Origin: Pseudomonadota bacterium
GTDB taxonomy: Bacteria; Pseudomonadota; Gammaproteobacteria; Burkholderiales; Burkholderiaceae
Direction: 5' to 3'
Length of the DNA: 20,944 nucleotides
Assembly: GCA_023441105.1 (NCBI GenBank)
Contig: JAEZQX010000270.1
Span: 1 to 20,944, forward strand
Shown piece by piece: positions 6,462 through 20,756 of the stretch. Under the pieces are notes generated by a model. That model did not search any database. It was not told the DNA's origin and worked only from the letters and a program-made list of their open reading frames with translations. How positions within the stretch are numbered: position 1 is the first letter of the stretch; every line of letters begins with the position of its first letter. Both the position numbers and the translations under genes were made by a program.

Positions 6462-7136
6462 TCAAACCGCCACGAACTTCCTGCCCGCCATCGAGGCCGC
6501 GAAGCCCTCGTGCGCGGCGTGGACCTCGCCCCAGTGCGGCAGCGCCTTCATCCGCGCGATCCAGGCGCGGATGTTGGGGAAATCGGCGAAGGTGCAGCCG
6601 ACAAGCTCGCCCGCCAGCACCATCTCCACGCCGACGTAGTCCGCCAGCGTGATGGCGTCGCCGCACAGGAACGCGTTGCCGCGCCCGAGGAAGTGCGACT
6701 CCAGCACGCCCAGCCAGCGCAGCGACTTCGCCTGCCCCCACTCGATGGTGGCGGCGTGCGCCTCGTCGCTCCGGCGCTTGTGGTGCGGGAACAGCTGCGG
6801 ATAGACCAGGCCGTAGCCGAAGTCCTTGTAGTAGTTGCCGTAGAACCAGGCCATGGCCTCGTCCACCCGGGCGCGGTCCTTGAGGTCCGCCGGGTACGCG
6901 GCCGAACCCGTCTTGCCGGCCAGGTAGCGCAGGATCGCCGCGCTCTCGGTAAGCACGAAGCCGTCGTCGTCCAACACCGGCACCAGCGCGTTCGGGTTGA
7001 TCGCCTTGTATTCGGGCGCGTGATGCGCGCCCGTCATCAGGTCCACCGTCTCGTAGTCCATCGCGATGCCCTCCTGCGCGGCAAACAGCATCACCATGCG
7101 GCTGACGGTGGAGGCGGGGTGGGAGTAGAGCTTCAT
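6462..7136 (-). CDS. Glutathione S-transferase family protein
   Basis: This 224-aa protein, the usual length for a cytosolic GST, probably conjugates or reduces substrates with glutathione. The N-terminal thioredoxin-like domain spans residues 1-80: MKLYSHPASTVSRMVML with a Ser in the region where active-site Ser/Tyr/Cys residues lie, NPNALVPVLDDDGFVL with the cis-Pro, and LTESAAILRYLA with the glutathione-binding E-S pair. The C-terminal all-helical domain includes a typical DAITLADYVGV segment. I chose the ATG at 7136, where the conserved fold begins; 19 upstream in-frame codons look unconserved. The ribosome binding site is weak. The substrate cannot be told from sequence. Confidence 0.9.
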   Translation of the reverse strand: MKLYSHPASTVSRMVMLFAAQEGIAMDYETVDLMTGAHHAPEYKAINPNALVPVLDDDGFVLTESAAILRYLAGKTGSAAYPADLKDRARVDEAMAWFYGNYYKDFGYGLVYPQLFPHHKRRSDEAHAATIEWGQAKSLRWLGVLESHFLGRGNAFLCGDAITLADYVGVEMVLAGELVGCTFADFPNIRAWIARMKALPHWGEVHAAHEGFAASMAGRKFVAV

Positions 7137-7341
7137 GGGGACGCGTTCGAGGGAAGGAGGCGGAATGGTCTCTTTGCGGTCGGCGGGCGGCAAGTGTGAT
7201 CCTGGCTTTGCCGGTGGTGGGAGCGTCCGAGCCTCTCTACGCTGCGCGAGCGAACGGCCCTGCGCGTGCTACGGAAAGACCTCCACCAGCGGCTTCCGTC
7301 CGGCAGCATGTTCGGGGGATGATTTCCTCGATCGACTCAGG
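7137..7341. other. Intergenic region bounding the left side of the defence island
   Basis: This is 205 bp between the GST start and the stop of the Res-like gene. I see no strong terminator for the long operon and no clear promoter for the GST gene. A 13-base segment (7262-7274, GCGCGTGCTACGG) recurs at 20900-20912 in the right-hand repeat region. On the minus strand a short open stretch ending KPLVEVFP-stop (about 7275-7320) could be a gene-end remnant, but it is too short to judge. Confidence 0.4.
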
Positions 7342-10300
7342 TCAACCTACGATCCGGCGCATATAGTCCTCGTCTTCATCAAACACGATGTGCCGCCCGG
7401 TCATTTGGGCGTCGGTCACGCCCCAAAGCAGGCGCATTTCCGCGGCCGGCGTCACCGAGACGATGTAGCTGTCCAGGGAAACAGCTGCGTCACCGATCCT
7501 CTTCTCGATCTCCCGGATGGTTATCGCGAAATCCAGCTTGGGCTCATTCGCCCAGCTCAGGTTCCGGATTCCCTTGGGGTCAATGAAGGTGATGCGCTGC
7601 TTGCCCCCATCGAGGCGCCACAGCATGAAGTCGGGGTAGAAGTTGCCGGCTTCGAAGAAGCCCACGCCACGTCCACGACTCAGGTTGCGCAGCAGGAACA
7701 GCGGCCTTTCCTTGAACTCCGCGGCGTGCTCCTCGCAGTACGCCTTGAGACGGGCGACGAAGCGCATCTCCCCGTCGTTCAGCGCCACTGGCTTGACTGA
7801 GACGCTGGCGCCGCCGGCCCGGATCAGGGGCTCGAACAAATGGTGCTGGAAGCGGATCAGCTCGACGGTGGCATTCGCGCCGGTGAGCTTCTTGTGCTGC
7901 TCGGTGTAGGTGCGCTTGCGCAGCTCCTCGCCGATGGCACGGAGCTGGGTGATGAGCGTCTCCTCGCTCTTTTCCACGGTGACGCGATAGACGCCTTGCT
8001 CTTCGCCTACCGCGTTGCCCGCCTCAGGGAAATTCGGGTCGTCTGCGGCCAGCTCCGCGTACTCCAGGTGCGGCTCCTCCCAGGCCTTCTTGCGATAGCT
8101 GTAGTACCGCTCGGCGTACTTCTTGAGCAGGCTTTCGGCGATCTCCTGCCACACGGGCAGCCGGTCCAGGCTGTCCAGCGTCATGACCGGGCCTGGCACG
8201 AGCAGCTCGTACCAGTCGGAGTCCGAAAGCAGGCGCTCGACGGCGCGTCGGGGAATGTTGAAGTTGTGCCAGCCGCGCTCGTTCTTGAAGCGGATCAGCT
8301 CGAACCAGGCGCGATCCAGGTCGAGCAGCGCCACGTGGCGCGGGGTAAGCGTGCCGCGCTCCAGGTCCGCCACGCCATCCCCGCCCGCCAGACCCGCGGC
8401 CTTCATGGCCTGGATCTTGGGGTACCAGTTGAGCTGCACCTTGTTGCGCAGCAGCCAGAGATCCTCCTCGCCCCGCGGCGGTTCCAGCTCGGGTACCGGC
8501 GCCAGCTGGCGGAAGGCGGTACCGAAGCTGGTCGGCACCCCGTTGATCTCCGGCTTCAGGCGGATCACCTTGAGCTTGTGCGCACCCAGGTTGCGCACGA
8601 CCGGCAGGATCAGTTCCTCCGTCTCTTGGTCGACGGGCAGGCCCTCATCCTCAAGGAATTGCTTGAACTGCGCCATGTAGTCGGCATGGATGCCGAACAC
8701 GTTGAGGGTTTCAAGCAGCTCGATGTGCTTCGGCTTGTTCACCCCGACCGGAAGGCGCAGGGCCTTGCTGCGCTTGAGGCAATGGTTCCAGCCCTGCAGG
8801 CGTACGCCGCGGCCAAACAGCTGGATGATCTGCGCACCTTCGCTCTGGCCGATCTTCATCAGGCCGAGCGTGCTCACGCGCCAGCTGTTCCAGCCTTCGG
8901 TGAACTTGCGCGAGCCGATCAGCAGGCTGATCCGGCTGTCCCGGTCGTTGATGCTGCGGAACATCGAACCCGCGAAATCGCGCTCTTCCGCCACCAATCC
9001 GGGCGTCGCATCACATAGGTCGTAGAGCTTCTTGGCGTCACCGACATTGATCAGGCCGAACGGCGGGTTGTCGCCCAGCTTCAGGGCCAGCTCGCCATCG
9101 GCGCCCTTGAGGTACTCCACATGCAGGGCGCCGCCGCCCGGCGCATTGAACAGCCGGGCGCAGATATCGTTGAACGCCTCTGCGGCCGTCACGCCCAGCG
9201 CCGCGAGGTAACCAAAGCGGTTGGCGAAGGGGTTCGCACCCGTAGCGGTGGCCAGCCCTCCCGACAGGATCTCGTCGATGTGCTTCTCGGTCGCCGCACG
9301 GTCTCGGACGAAGCGAGAGAGGAACAGCAGGATCTCGGTTACGTCCGAAACGGATCGCTTGTTCTCCGTTCGAAGCGCGTTGACGCTGCCGCCGACGAAG
9401 ATCCACAGCGGGCGCTCCAGGTTGAACGGCGCCAGCTCGGCCTGCTTGTCGTCATACAGGCGCCGCTGCTGCCAGGCCGCCATCAGACACGCCGTCAGGT
9501 AGGGGTCGAGCCGCGTCTCCTCCGTGGCCTCGTCCAGATTCAGGATCTGGTAGTCCTTGCCGTAGCCGTCGCCGTAGAAGTACCGGTAGGAGTAATCGAA
9601 CACGATGCTGCGTGCGTAGCGACGCGACAGTGCGGCGTTGCCCTTCACCGCCTGCTTGAAGGTGGCCGAATACTCGAACGAGAAGCCCTTCTCACAGAGC
9701 TGGTCGCGGCGTGTCAGCCACCGCCCTTCCTCGCCGCCCGAGGCGCCGCGGTGACCTTCATCCACCAGCACCAGATTGCCTTCCTCGAAGGCCTCGACGG
9801 CGACGGTCTTCTCGCCCATCTCGTCGGCCAGCTTGTGGATGTCGATGATCTCCACTGCCTTGCCGGCGAACAGCCCGCGCGCATTCTTGTCGAATAGCTC
9901 GGCCTCGATGCCGGCTGCACTGAATTCCTGCAGGTGCTGGTGGCTCAGTCCCTCGTTGGGCGTCAGCAGCAGGATGCGGTTGAGCTGACCGGCCTTGCCC
10001 GCCAGCGCCAGGTGGTGCTGGTACTGGCGCAGGTTCATGTGCATCAGCAGGGTCTTGCCGCTGCCGGTGGCGCACCACAGGGCCAGCTTGTTGAGCCCGA
10101 GTGCGGCGTCGGCGCCTTCGTCCAGCGCCGGGAGCTGCTGCGACTCTTCCTTGCCCTCGTTGAACTTGGCAATGTGCGAATTGATCGCCTGCGCCAGCGC
10201 CTGCGGATCGCGGAAGTAGCGGTCCAGGTAGATCTCGACGAAAAGCAGCGACAGGTACTGGAAGTACTTCCACACCACCGGGCGCTCGCGCCGCAGCGCC

Positions 10301-10674
10301 CGCTGTGCATTCATGGCCAGCGTATGGCGCACGATATTCTGGTCGAAGGCCAGCAGCTCGTCCTTGCTGACGCCGGGCAGCTCAGCCGGAATCTGATTGA
10401 TCAACGCGTGATGGAAGCGATGGACGTTGTTCTCGTCCAGTCCCTCCTCGCTGTCCTCATTGAGCTGGAAGCGGCGCTTGAAGGCCTCCAGCAGCGGCAT
10501 GCGCCGGCCATCGATGCGATAGCTGCCGTCGGTGCTTTCCAGGCCGAACAGGCTGAACAGCCACTGGTTGAGGACCAGCGCCTGATTGAACTCGATGGCT
10601 GCGGCGGCGCGGGCGCGCGGTGCGGTTCGCGCACCGGCGGCCGAAGTCGATCCCTTGGGACGTCCTCGTGGCAT
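7342..10674 (-). CDS. Type III-like restriction enzyme Res subunit (helicase-nuclease)
   Basis: This 1110-aa protein is a predicted ATP-dependent DNA translocase with an endonuclease domain. Superfamily 2 motifs appear in order: motif I CATGSGKT near residue 206, motif II VDEGHRG near 304, motif III YSATF, and motif [11 protein letters not shown] near 620, preceded by [13 protein letters not shown] (motif V). At the C-terminus, PDFMLW near 1013 and FIDPKG near 1031 form a PD-x(n)-D-x-K nuclease site, as in type III Res proteins. The first 30 residues are Arg/Ala-rich and basic. The ATG follows the methyltransferase stop by one base (TGACATG), so translation is surely coupled and the pair forms one complex. 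The length is slightly above that of classical Res subunits. All motifs look intact. Confidence 0.93.
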   Translation of the reverse strand: MPRGRPKGSTSAAGARTAPRARAAAAIEFNQALVLNQWLFSLFGLESTDGSYRIDGRRMPLLEAFKRRFQLNEDSEEGLDENNVHRFHHALINQIPAELPGVSKDELLAFDQNIVRHTLAMNAQRALRRERPVVWKYFQYLSLLFVEIYLDRYFRDPQALAQAINSHIAKFNEGKEESQQLPALDEGADAALGLNKLALWCATGSGKTLLMHMNLRQYQHHLALAGKAGQLNRILLLTPNEGLSHQHLQEFSAAGIEAELFDKNARGLFAGKAVEIIDIHKLADEMGEKTVAVEAFEEGNLVLVDEGHRGASGGEEGRWLTRRDQLCEKGFSFEYSATFKQAVKGNAALSRRYARSIVFDYSYRYFYGDGYGKDYQILNLDEATEETRLDPYLTACLMAAWQQRRLYDDKQAELAPFNLERPLWIFVGGSVNALRTENKRSVSDVTEILLFLSRFVRDRAATEKHIDEILSGGLATATGANPFANRFGYLAALGVTAAEAFNDICARLFNAPGGGALHVEYLKGADGELALKLGDNPPFGLINVGDAKKLYDLCDATPGLVAEERDFAGSMFRSINDRDSRISLLIGSRKFTEGWNSWRVSTLGLMKIGQSEGAQIIQLFGRGVRLQGWNHCLKRSKALRLPVGVNKPKHIELLETLNVFGIHADYMAQFKQFLEDEGLPVDQETEELILPVVRNLGAHKLKVIRLKPEINGVPTSFGTAFRQLAPVPELEPPRGEEDLWLLRNKVQLNWYPKIQAMKAAGLAGGDGVADLERGTLTPRHVALLDLDRAWFELIRFKNERGWHNFNIPRRAVERLLSDSDWYELLVPGPVMTLDSLDRLPVWQEIAESLLKKYAERYYSYRKKAWEEPHLEYAELAADDPNFPEAGNAVGEEQGVYRVTVEKSEETLITQLRAIGEELRKRTYTEQHKKLTGANATVELIRFQHHLFEPLIRAGGASVSVKPVALNDGEMRFVARLKAYCEEHAAEFKERPLFLLRNLSRGRGVGFFEAGNFYPDFMLWRLDGGKQRITFIDPKGIRNLSWANEPKLDFAITIREIEKRIGDAAVSLDSYIVSVTPAAEMRLLWGVTDAQMTGRHIVFDEDEDYMRRIVG

Positions 10675-10675
10675 G

Positions 10676-13960
<3,285 letters not shown>

Positions 13961-13999
13961 GAGGCTTCGCTTTCGTCGTGGGCGCCGGTGGCAGCGCCA

Positions 14000-14881
14000 T
14001 TAGATTTGCTGGATCAGGTCTTCAAGGTCGGCATGGGCTCGGCTCCACGCCTCGAACGTCGTGCCGTGCGGGGCGAGCACGCTGCGCGCCGCGATGGCAT
14101 GCGATTCATGGAGAAAGTCTCGAACACTGGCGAGGCCGCGTGCGGCATCCAGCTTCTTGCCCGCCTGCTGGTTGGGGTGCAGAGCCGCCAGCGTCTCGCG
14201 CCACTCATCCAGCCATTCTTCTTCCGCCGCGGAGGATTGATCCATGGCAAGCCACCAGAGCGATATGGCGCGGCCCACATCCTTGGTGAACCGTGGCGGA
14301 GTGCCTGGTAGATTGGAGATCGGCGTGGTGTCGGGGTCAGCGTGCTCAAGCAGATGCGCCAGGGCCATGCGGGCTGGCCGAGCCGTGCGAATGCCAAACT
14401 CGGTTTGCTCGGCTGCATGAATTGCAACGGGCATACACCTGAAACACGGAAGCGCGAACACGCCGATCGGCGTCTCGAAACGACGCCAGGTCCGACGCTC
14501 AGCCTGAGCGGCTTGAGGCGCACCCAGAAGTTCCACGAACCATCCCTCGCGCTCGCCAGGCGGACTTAGGCGCAGGGCCGGAAGTTCGCTGTCGGGCGTG
14601 TCCGCAGTGCCGGGCTGCCGATCATTGGGATAGATCGGCCGCCAATCGCGATGAAGCAGCTGCTGGGCCAGGCTCTCCGCAGTCGCGGTGGCTTCGATGG
14701 CTGGCCGAAGCAGCAGATCGATGTCCTTGGTGGCAACGGTGGCATGCCCCGATATGTCACGGAACGCCCAAGCGGTGGCGATGCTGCCGATCACGACCAC
14801 GTTTTCGCGAAGTTCCGCGGGCACGCGCTCCGCGATCCGCGCAAGCAGTTCGCCAGCGTCAAGGATCTGGAACGCCTTCAT
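14000..14881 (-). CDS. AbiEii/MenT-like nucleotidyltransferase
   Basis: This 293-aa protein carries the nucleotidyltransferase signature: VVVIGSIATAW with GS at residues 32-33, then ATKDIDLLL with the metal-binding D-x-D at 53-55, followed by a helical region. AbiEii-type enzymes are toxins of type IV toxin-antitoxin and abortive-infection systems, and MenT relatives add nucleotides to tRNA ends. The start at 14881 overlaps the stop of the upstream winged-helix gene (ATGA), the arrangement of abiEi-abiEii. It lies between a helicase and the Mod gene in one transcription unit, which points to a role in phage defence or in guarding the module. The precise substrate is not deducible. A role without toxicity is possible. 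Confidence 0.8.
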   Translation of the reverse strand: MKAFQILDAGELLARIAERVPAELRENVVVIGSIATAWAFRDISGHATVATKDIDLLLRPAIEATATAESLAQQLLHRDWRPIYPNDRQPGTADTPDSELPALRLSPPGEREGWFVELLGAPQAAQAERRTWRRFETPIGVFALPCFRCMPVAIHAAEQTEFGIRTARPARMALAHLLEHADPDTTPISNLPGTPPRFTKDVGRAISLWWLAMDQSSAAEEEWLDEWRETLAALHPNQQAGKKLDAARGLASVRDFLHESHAIAARSVLAPHGTTFEAWSRAHADLEDLIQQI

Positions 14882-15864
14882 GCGCGGACGGCCTTGGCGT
14901 ACTTCGCGGCTTGCTGGCGAAGATTCTTGTCGATCAGGGCCAAGAACACGTCCATGGCCGGCGCGCAGCGAACGCCCTCGATCACGTTGTCGCGTATTTC
15001 GCGCTCGTCGGCACGCACCAAGGTGACCACGACCGGTGCCGTCGCCAGAACGTTGGGTTCGTACTCCAGCCCGTCGCTCAGCTTGCGCATGGCATGGGCA
15101 TCGAAGGCCTTGGCGTCGCGTGGAACGAAGGCCACCAGATCGACGCGCGGAACGCCCGCGAGATCCAGTTCCGGCACCTCCGCTTGAGCGACCGGCGCGC
15201 CGGACAGTACAAGCTTTGCCCACGCCCCCTTCGCGTTCGGTCCCAGCAGGGGCAACGCACGCTCCAGCAACTCAGGGGGAGTTCGTATTCGCGCGCCCCG
15301 TTCGAACCGGAAGCGAAGTGTTTGCGGCATGGCCTGCAGCTTCGCGAGCAGCTCTGCCGACAGGTTCTCGGGCACCAGGTCGACGTGGCTGCCATCCCAC
15401 TCGTGAAGCACTCCCGAACGCTTCAGCTCTTGCAGGGCTTGGCGAATGGGGGTTTGCGAGGCACCGATCTGCCGGATCAGGCCCTTGACCGACCACATGC
15501 CATCGTTCGCGAGGCTTGCGCCCACCAAGAGTCGAAGCACCTCGGCACGGAAGTTGGGGCGGTCTACGGGGATCAGTTCAGACGGACGCCCCTCCGCCTT
15601 CCTCGACAGCGCTTTGGTTGGCGCACCCGATGTTGCCGACGGGGACAACTCAAGCTGCATTCGCGCCGAAATCTCGGGCTTGATGGCGGCGATGAGCCGA
15701 CTCCACTCCTCGCGAACGGTGGCATGGCTGATCGCCGGCTCTTCCACCCGTATTAGGGCAGTCTCCGCGTTGTCCGCCAGGTGAGCGGCTATGCTGAGCA
15801 GCTCTGCACGGAAGTCCCGCGTGTTGCGCAGGTTTCGTAGCGTTTTGTTGGACGTGGCAGCCAT
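14878..15864 (-). CDS. Winged-helix protein, AbiEi-like putative antitoxin/regulator
   Basis: This 328-aa protein shows a winged helix at about residues 105-160 (VLRLLVGAS, then WSVKGLIRQIGASQTPIRQAL and LKRSGVLHEW, read in segments). The C-terminal part (about 170-328) contains VDLVAFVPRDAKAF, VVVTLV and a tail reading VRCAPAMDVFLALIDKNL, which resembles the ends of AbiEi-type antitoxins. The N-terminal 100 residues are helical with no recognised domain. The chosen ATG at 15864 has a modest AGG upstream; a TTG at 15921 would add 19 codons but sits within the repeat cluster and lacks a ribosome binding site. Its position upstream of, and overlapping, the nucleotidyltransferase matches a type IV TA pair. 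It probably binds the three repeats just upstream. Family assignment is by pattern only. Confidence 0.7.
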   Translation of the reverse strand: MAATSNKTLRNLRNTRDFRAELLSIAAHLADNAETALIRVEEPAISHATVREEWSRLIAAIKPEISARMQLELSPSATSGAPTKALSRKAEGRPSELIPVDRPNFRAEVLRLLVGASLANDGMWSVKGLIRQIGASQTPIRQALQELKRSGVLHEWDGSHVDLVPENLSAELLAKLQAMPQTLRFRFERGARIRTPPELLERALPLLGPNAKGAWAKLVLSGAPVAQAEVPELDLAGVPRVDLVAFVPRDAKAFDAHAMRKLSDGLEYEPNVLATAPVVVTLVRADEREIRDNVIEGVRCAPAMDVFLALIDKNLRQQAAKYAKAVRA

Positions 15865-15895
15865 CAGGGCGCCTAGCAGACGGGACCGCTGTATT

Positions 15896-15939
15896 TCTGC
15901 ATATCCGCCGTCACTCTGCAAGTAATTTATTGCTCTGCA
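15896..15939 (-). promoter_or_regulatory. Three evenly spaced TGCAGA repeats before the winged-helix gene
   Basis: On the minus strand TGCAGA occurs at 15934-15939, 15915-15920 and 15896-15901, spaced exactly 19 bp apart. Copies one and three share the longer ATATGCAGA and copies one and two share TGCAGAG. The cluster fills most of the 84-bp gap after the helicase stop, in unusually AT-rich sequence for this window. It is a candidate operator for the winged-helix protein, allowing separate control of the downstream genes. No convincing -35/-10 pair was found. Confidence 0.5.
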
Positions 15940-15948
15940 TATACCCCC

Positions 15949-18819
15949 CTAGTCCAGGCGCCAGCGGATCCGAAACAAGCGCACGCTGTGGCTGCGCTGG
16001 TTCAGGCGACGCTCCAGCGCAGCGATCAGGGCATCGCGCTTGGCTTCGATCTCATCCTCCACGTCGAAAATTTCGCGCCGCTGGCGACGCTGCTGGCTCT
16101 CCAGGGCCCGGATTTCGTCCTGGATGGCGGCCTGGTCTTCCACCGTGGTCGCAGCCCTGGCGCGCCGTTTGGCGTCCTTCAGGCGGGCTTTGGTGTCCTG
16201 CAGGGCCTGCTCGGCCGACAGCAGCTGGTCTTCGGCCCATTGGTCCAGTCGCTCACGCTCGGCCTGGAAGTAGGTGTTGTTCTCCTCCAGCGCCTTGGTG
16301 AGCGCCGCGTCGATCTGCCGCCGGACATTGGCCTCGAAATTGACGGGCAGCGCATCGGAGTCGGCAAGCGGCCGGCCGATCCGCCCAGCCAGCTCAAGCA
16401 TCCTTTGGCAGGCATCGGCATCGAGCCATGCGCCATTGTCCGCCTGGGCGCTGAACACCAGGTGCTCTTCCAGCTGGAAGCTCTCCAGCTCCAGCAGGTT
16501 CAACTCCAGCCAGCCCGACTTGCTAGGCAGCTGATCAAGCACCAGCAGGCGCTGCGGCGCGGAAGAAAGGTCGAACACGACCTCCGCCGGCGGTGTGTCG
16601 CAGCGGCGGCCGGTGTCGAGAACGAACTCGCCCAAGGGATGACTCAGGCGGTAGACGTGTCCGTCCTCCCGCGGTGGTTGTCCTTTGCGGATCAGGTGAT
16701 ACCGCCCTGGCTCCGAGACCTGCGCCGGAGGCGAGGCGATGTCGAAACACAGCTGCTGCTCGTCGAACGCCGCCGAATCTGCCAGTACGTGGCGGGTCAG
16801 GCGCCAGAAGATCTGGCTGATGCGGTCAAGCTGCGCCACGGCCTGGTCGCGGTGCAAGCGCAAACGCTCGATCACGCCGGCATCGAAGGTCGCCAGGAGC
16901 GCCTCTTCCGTTTCCTGCATGCGCGCCTGGATCTGGCCTTCCAGCTCGCTGCGCAGGGCTGCGAAGGCGGAATCGATCTCGGTGGCGGTCCGACAGGTGT
17001 CATAGATCTCGGCGATGCGGCGCTCGATGTCGATGCCGTTCTCGATCCGCCCCAGGATCTCGTCCGATGCCCCGAAGACACCCTCGAACAGGTGGAACTT
17101 CTCGGAAAGCAGCTCAAGCACCCGCTGGTCCGCCGCGTTGCGCTGATTGAGGAAGTTCACCACCACCACGTCATGCTTCTGGCCGTAGCGATGACAGCGA
17201 CCGATACGCTGTTCGACGCGCTGCGGGTTCCAGGGAAGATCGTAGTTCACGACCAATGCGCAGAACTGGAGGTTGATGCCCTCGGCGCCGGCTTCGGTGC
17301 AGATCAGGATCTCCGACTGCTCACGGAAGTGGTCGATGACCGCAGTACGACGATCGATCGCATGGCTTCCCGTGACCCGGTCGGTGCCCCGGTGGGCGTC
17401 CAGCCAGCGTTGGTAAATGCCCTGCGCCCCCGGATCGTTCGCCCGACCGCTGAACTTCACCACGCGACCGGCGTGGCCGTGTGCTTCCAGAAAGCGCGTG
17501 AGGTAGTCCTGGGTGCGCACCGACTCGGTGAAGATCACCGCCTTGCGTGCGGCACCGATGCTGGACATGCGGCCGAACCCGGTCTCCAGCGCCTTGAGCA
17601 GCGCGTGCGATTTCTGATCTTCGCGAACCCCGCGCGCCACCACCAGGTACTGCTCCAGCTCGACGATCTCGGCCCGAAGGCGTTCGCGGTCGATCTGCGA
17701 CAGCGGCTGCACGGCGCCTTCTTCGCCCTCCTCCTCGCCTGACTCCTCGATCAGATCCTCCGCGTCGAGATCCTCGCTTTCGATCAGCTCGGCGAGCCAG
17801 TCGCCCTGCTCCACCTGACTGGCCTCCAACCGGCGCAGTCGCGCGAGGATCGCCTCAAGCGTCGCAATGACCGCCTCCGTGGAGGAGGCCAGCAGTTTGC
17901 GCAGGATGAGCCCGACCAGATGCCGCTGCCGGGTCGGCACGCCGTAGGCGTCGCTGCGGAGGAGGTACCCGGACACGAGATCGTAGACGCGCTGTTCGTC
18001 ATCGCCAGGTGTGAAGGGGAAGGTCAGCGGCTTTCGTTCGGTGTACTGGACGTACTCAAGAACATCACGACGCAGGGTTCGCATCGAGAAGTCGGCGAGT
18101 CGCTTCCTAAGTTCTGGGATGGAGGCGTCACCCCGCATGAATCGCGAACGGAAGCTGACGCGATCGCCGAACAGGTGCTCATCGATGATCGTGGAAAGCC
18201 CGTACAACTCCAGCAACGAGTTCTGCAGCGGCGTCGCCGTCAGCAGCAGCTTGCGCACGCCCGCCAGTCCGCGCTTGATGGCTTGTCCGGTCGAGTGGCT
18301 TTCGCGGTAGGCGTTGCGCAGCTTGTGTGCCTCGTCTATGACGGCCAGGTCCCAGCGGATCTCGCTAATCGTGCGTTCCATCCTCGCGGCGAAGTGGATG
18401 GACACGATGCTGATCGCGTCCTGATCGAGCGGGTTGTAGACACCTGCCTTGCGCGACTGCGTCCAGGTGGCCGCATCGATGATCTGGGTCGGTAGATGGA
18501 ACTTCTCGCCCAGCTCCGTTGCCCACTGCTTGCGCAGCGAGGCCGGGCAGATGACCAGAAGGCGTCGGCGCCGCTCGGCCCAGTATTGGCCCAACACGAG
18601 CGCGGCTTCGATGGTTTTGCCCAATCCGACCTCGTCGGCCAGCAACACGCCCTTTGAGATTGGGTTCCGGAGCGCAAACAGTGCCGCTTCGATCTGATGT
18701 GGATTCAGATCGACAGACGCGTCGAAGAGCGCCTGTCCGATCCGATCGAGATCTCCCCCACGACGACGCTTCGTCAGCTCCCAGGCGAAGTACTTGGCCT
18801 GCGGATCAGTCGTCAGCAT
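15949..18819 (-). CDS. SNF2/HepA-like DEAH helicase with C-terminal coiled coil
   Basis: This 956-aa protein is a predicted double-stranded DNA translocase. A Q-motif-like NPHQ lies at 39-42, motif I LADEVGLGKT at 60-69, motif II IDEAHKLRN with DEAH at 162-165, TATPLQN as motif III, and motif VI VEQRIGRCHRYGQ near 540. An acidic insert (EESGEEEGEEG) lies near 360. The last 110 residues or so are a charged coiled coil ending in LFRIRWRLD. This architecture is like HepA/RapA-type helicases and the DISARM helicase DrmD, but no other DISARM gene is present. It is the first gene of the island, 40 bp after the hutU stop, with GGGGG just ahead of the ATG. It probably remodels or scans DNA for the Mod-Res machinery; that role is inference. 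Confidence 0.9.
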   Translation of the reverse strand: MLTTDPQAKYFAWELTKRRRGGDLDRIGQALFDASVDLNPHQIEAALFALRNPISKGVLLADEVGLGKTIEAALVLGQYWAERRRRLLVICPASLRKQWATELGEKFHLPTQIIDAATWTQSRKAGVYNPLDQDAISIVSIHFAARMERTISEIRWDLAVIDEAHKLRNAYRESHSTGQAIKRGLAGVRKLLLTATPLQNSLLELYGLSTIIDEHLFGDRVSFRSRFMRGDASIPELRKRLADFSMRTLRRDVLEYVQYTERKPLTFPFTPGDDEQRVYDLVSGYLLRSDAYGVPTRQRHLVGLILRKLLASSTEAVIATLEAILARLRRLEASQVEQGDWLAELIESEDLDAEDLIEESGEEEGEEGAVQPLSQIDRERLRAEIVELEQYLVVARGVREDQKSHALLKALETGFGRMSSIGAARKAVIFTESVRTQDYLTRFLEAHGHAGRVVKFSGRANDPGAQGIYQRWLDAHRGTDRVTGSHAIDRRTAVIDHFREQSEILICTEAGAEGINLQFCALVVNYDLPWNPQRVEQRIGRCHRYGQKHDVVVVNFLNQRNAADQRVLELLSEKFHLFEGVFGASDEILGRIENGIDIERRIAEIYDTCRTATEIDSAFAALRSELEGQIQARMQETEEALLATFDAGVIERLRLHRDQAVAQLDRISQIFWRLTRHVLADSAAFDEQQLCFDIASPPAQVSEPGRYHLIRKGQPPREDGHVYRLSHPLGEFVLDTGRRCDTPPAEVVFDLSSAPQRLLVLDQLPSKSGWLELNLLELESFQLEEHLVFSAQADNGAWLDADACQRMLELAGRIGRPLADSDALPVNFEANVRRQIDAALTKALEENNTYFQAERERLDQWAEDQLLSAEQALQDTKARLKDAKRRARAATTVEDQAAIQDEIRALESQQRRQRREIFDVEDEIEAKRDALIAALERRLNQRSHSVRLFRIRWRLD

Positions 18820-18859
18820 CTACGCCCCCGGTTCGCGGTCAGATCCGTCGATGAAAGAG

Positions 18860-20530
<1,671 letters not shown>

Positions 20531-20707
20531 GGGGTCTCCCGAAGGCAGGCGGTGATTATAGGCATGGGGGTGCGGGGCGTCGGGTGGTGTGTGGGGTTGG
20601 GGTGCGTTGTGTGTGGGGCGCGGCGGCTGTCGCGGTGGTGTGGCGCTGCGCTGGCGTCGGGATCACGGTGAACACCGTCGCCAACCAACCTTTCCCTTTG
20701 CATGTAC
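20531..20707. other. G/T-rich non-coding stretch upstream of hutU
   Basis: No gene is supported in the 414 bp from 20531 to the window end. This first part contains the hutU promoter and then, from about 20564 to 20642, a plus-strand run rich in G-tracts (GGGGG, GGGG, GGG, GGGG, GGGG, GGGG) separated by short T/G spacers. The strand asymmetry is marked and quadruplex formation is conceivable. Apparent reading frames here are low-complexity. Confidence 0.6.
20555..20583 (-). promoter_or_regulatory. hutU promoter with perfect TATAAT
   Basis: The minus strand reads TATAAT at 20555-20560. At 17-bp spacing the -35 position (20578-20583) reads CCGACG, a poor match, so an activator or an alternative -35 is likely. 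The start site would be near 20548, giving a leader of about 18 nt that includes GGGAG before the ATG. No clear HutC-type palindrome was recognised. Confidence 0.55.
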
Positions 20708-20746
20708 CGGGGACATGGTGGACGGGTGTTCGGGGACATGTTGGAC
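20708..20746. repeat. 16-bp direct repeat pair with 23-bp period
   Basis: CGGGGACATGGTGGAC (20708-20723) and CGGGGACATGTTGGAC (20731-20746) match at 15 of 16 bases with a 23-bp period. Paired GGACATG-type motifs at this spacing are reminiscent of transposase-binding ends of IS481-like elements. That is recollection rather than proof, and no transposase is in the window. Confidence 0.55.
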
Positions 20747-20756
20747 ACATTCCTGG

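Noticed and set aside
7840..9018. 392-codon plus-strand frame opposite the Res gene
   Set aside because: It is a shadow of the Res coding frame with no motifs of its own.
14882..15223. N-terminal extension of the nucleotidyltransferase frame upstream of 14881
   Set aside because: The extra 114 codons lie inside the winged-helix gene and are Arg/Gly-rich out-of-frame sequence. The ATG at 14881 overlaps the upstream stop as expected for coupled genes.
15988..17742. Long plus-strand open frame (584 codons) opposite the SNF2 helicase gene
   Set aside because: It is an antisense shadow produced by high GC. The minus-strand frame has clear helicase motifs, and this one has no recognisable domain.
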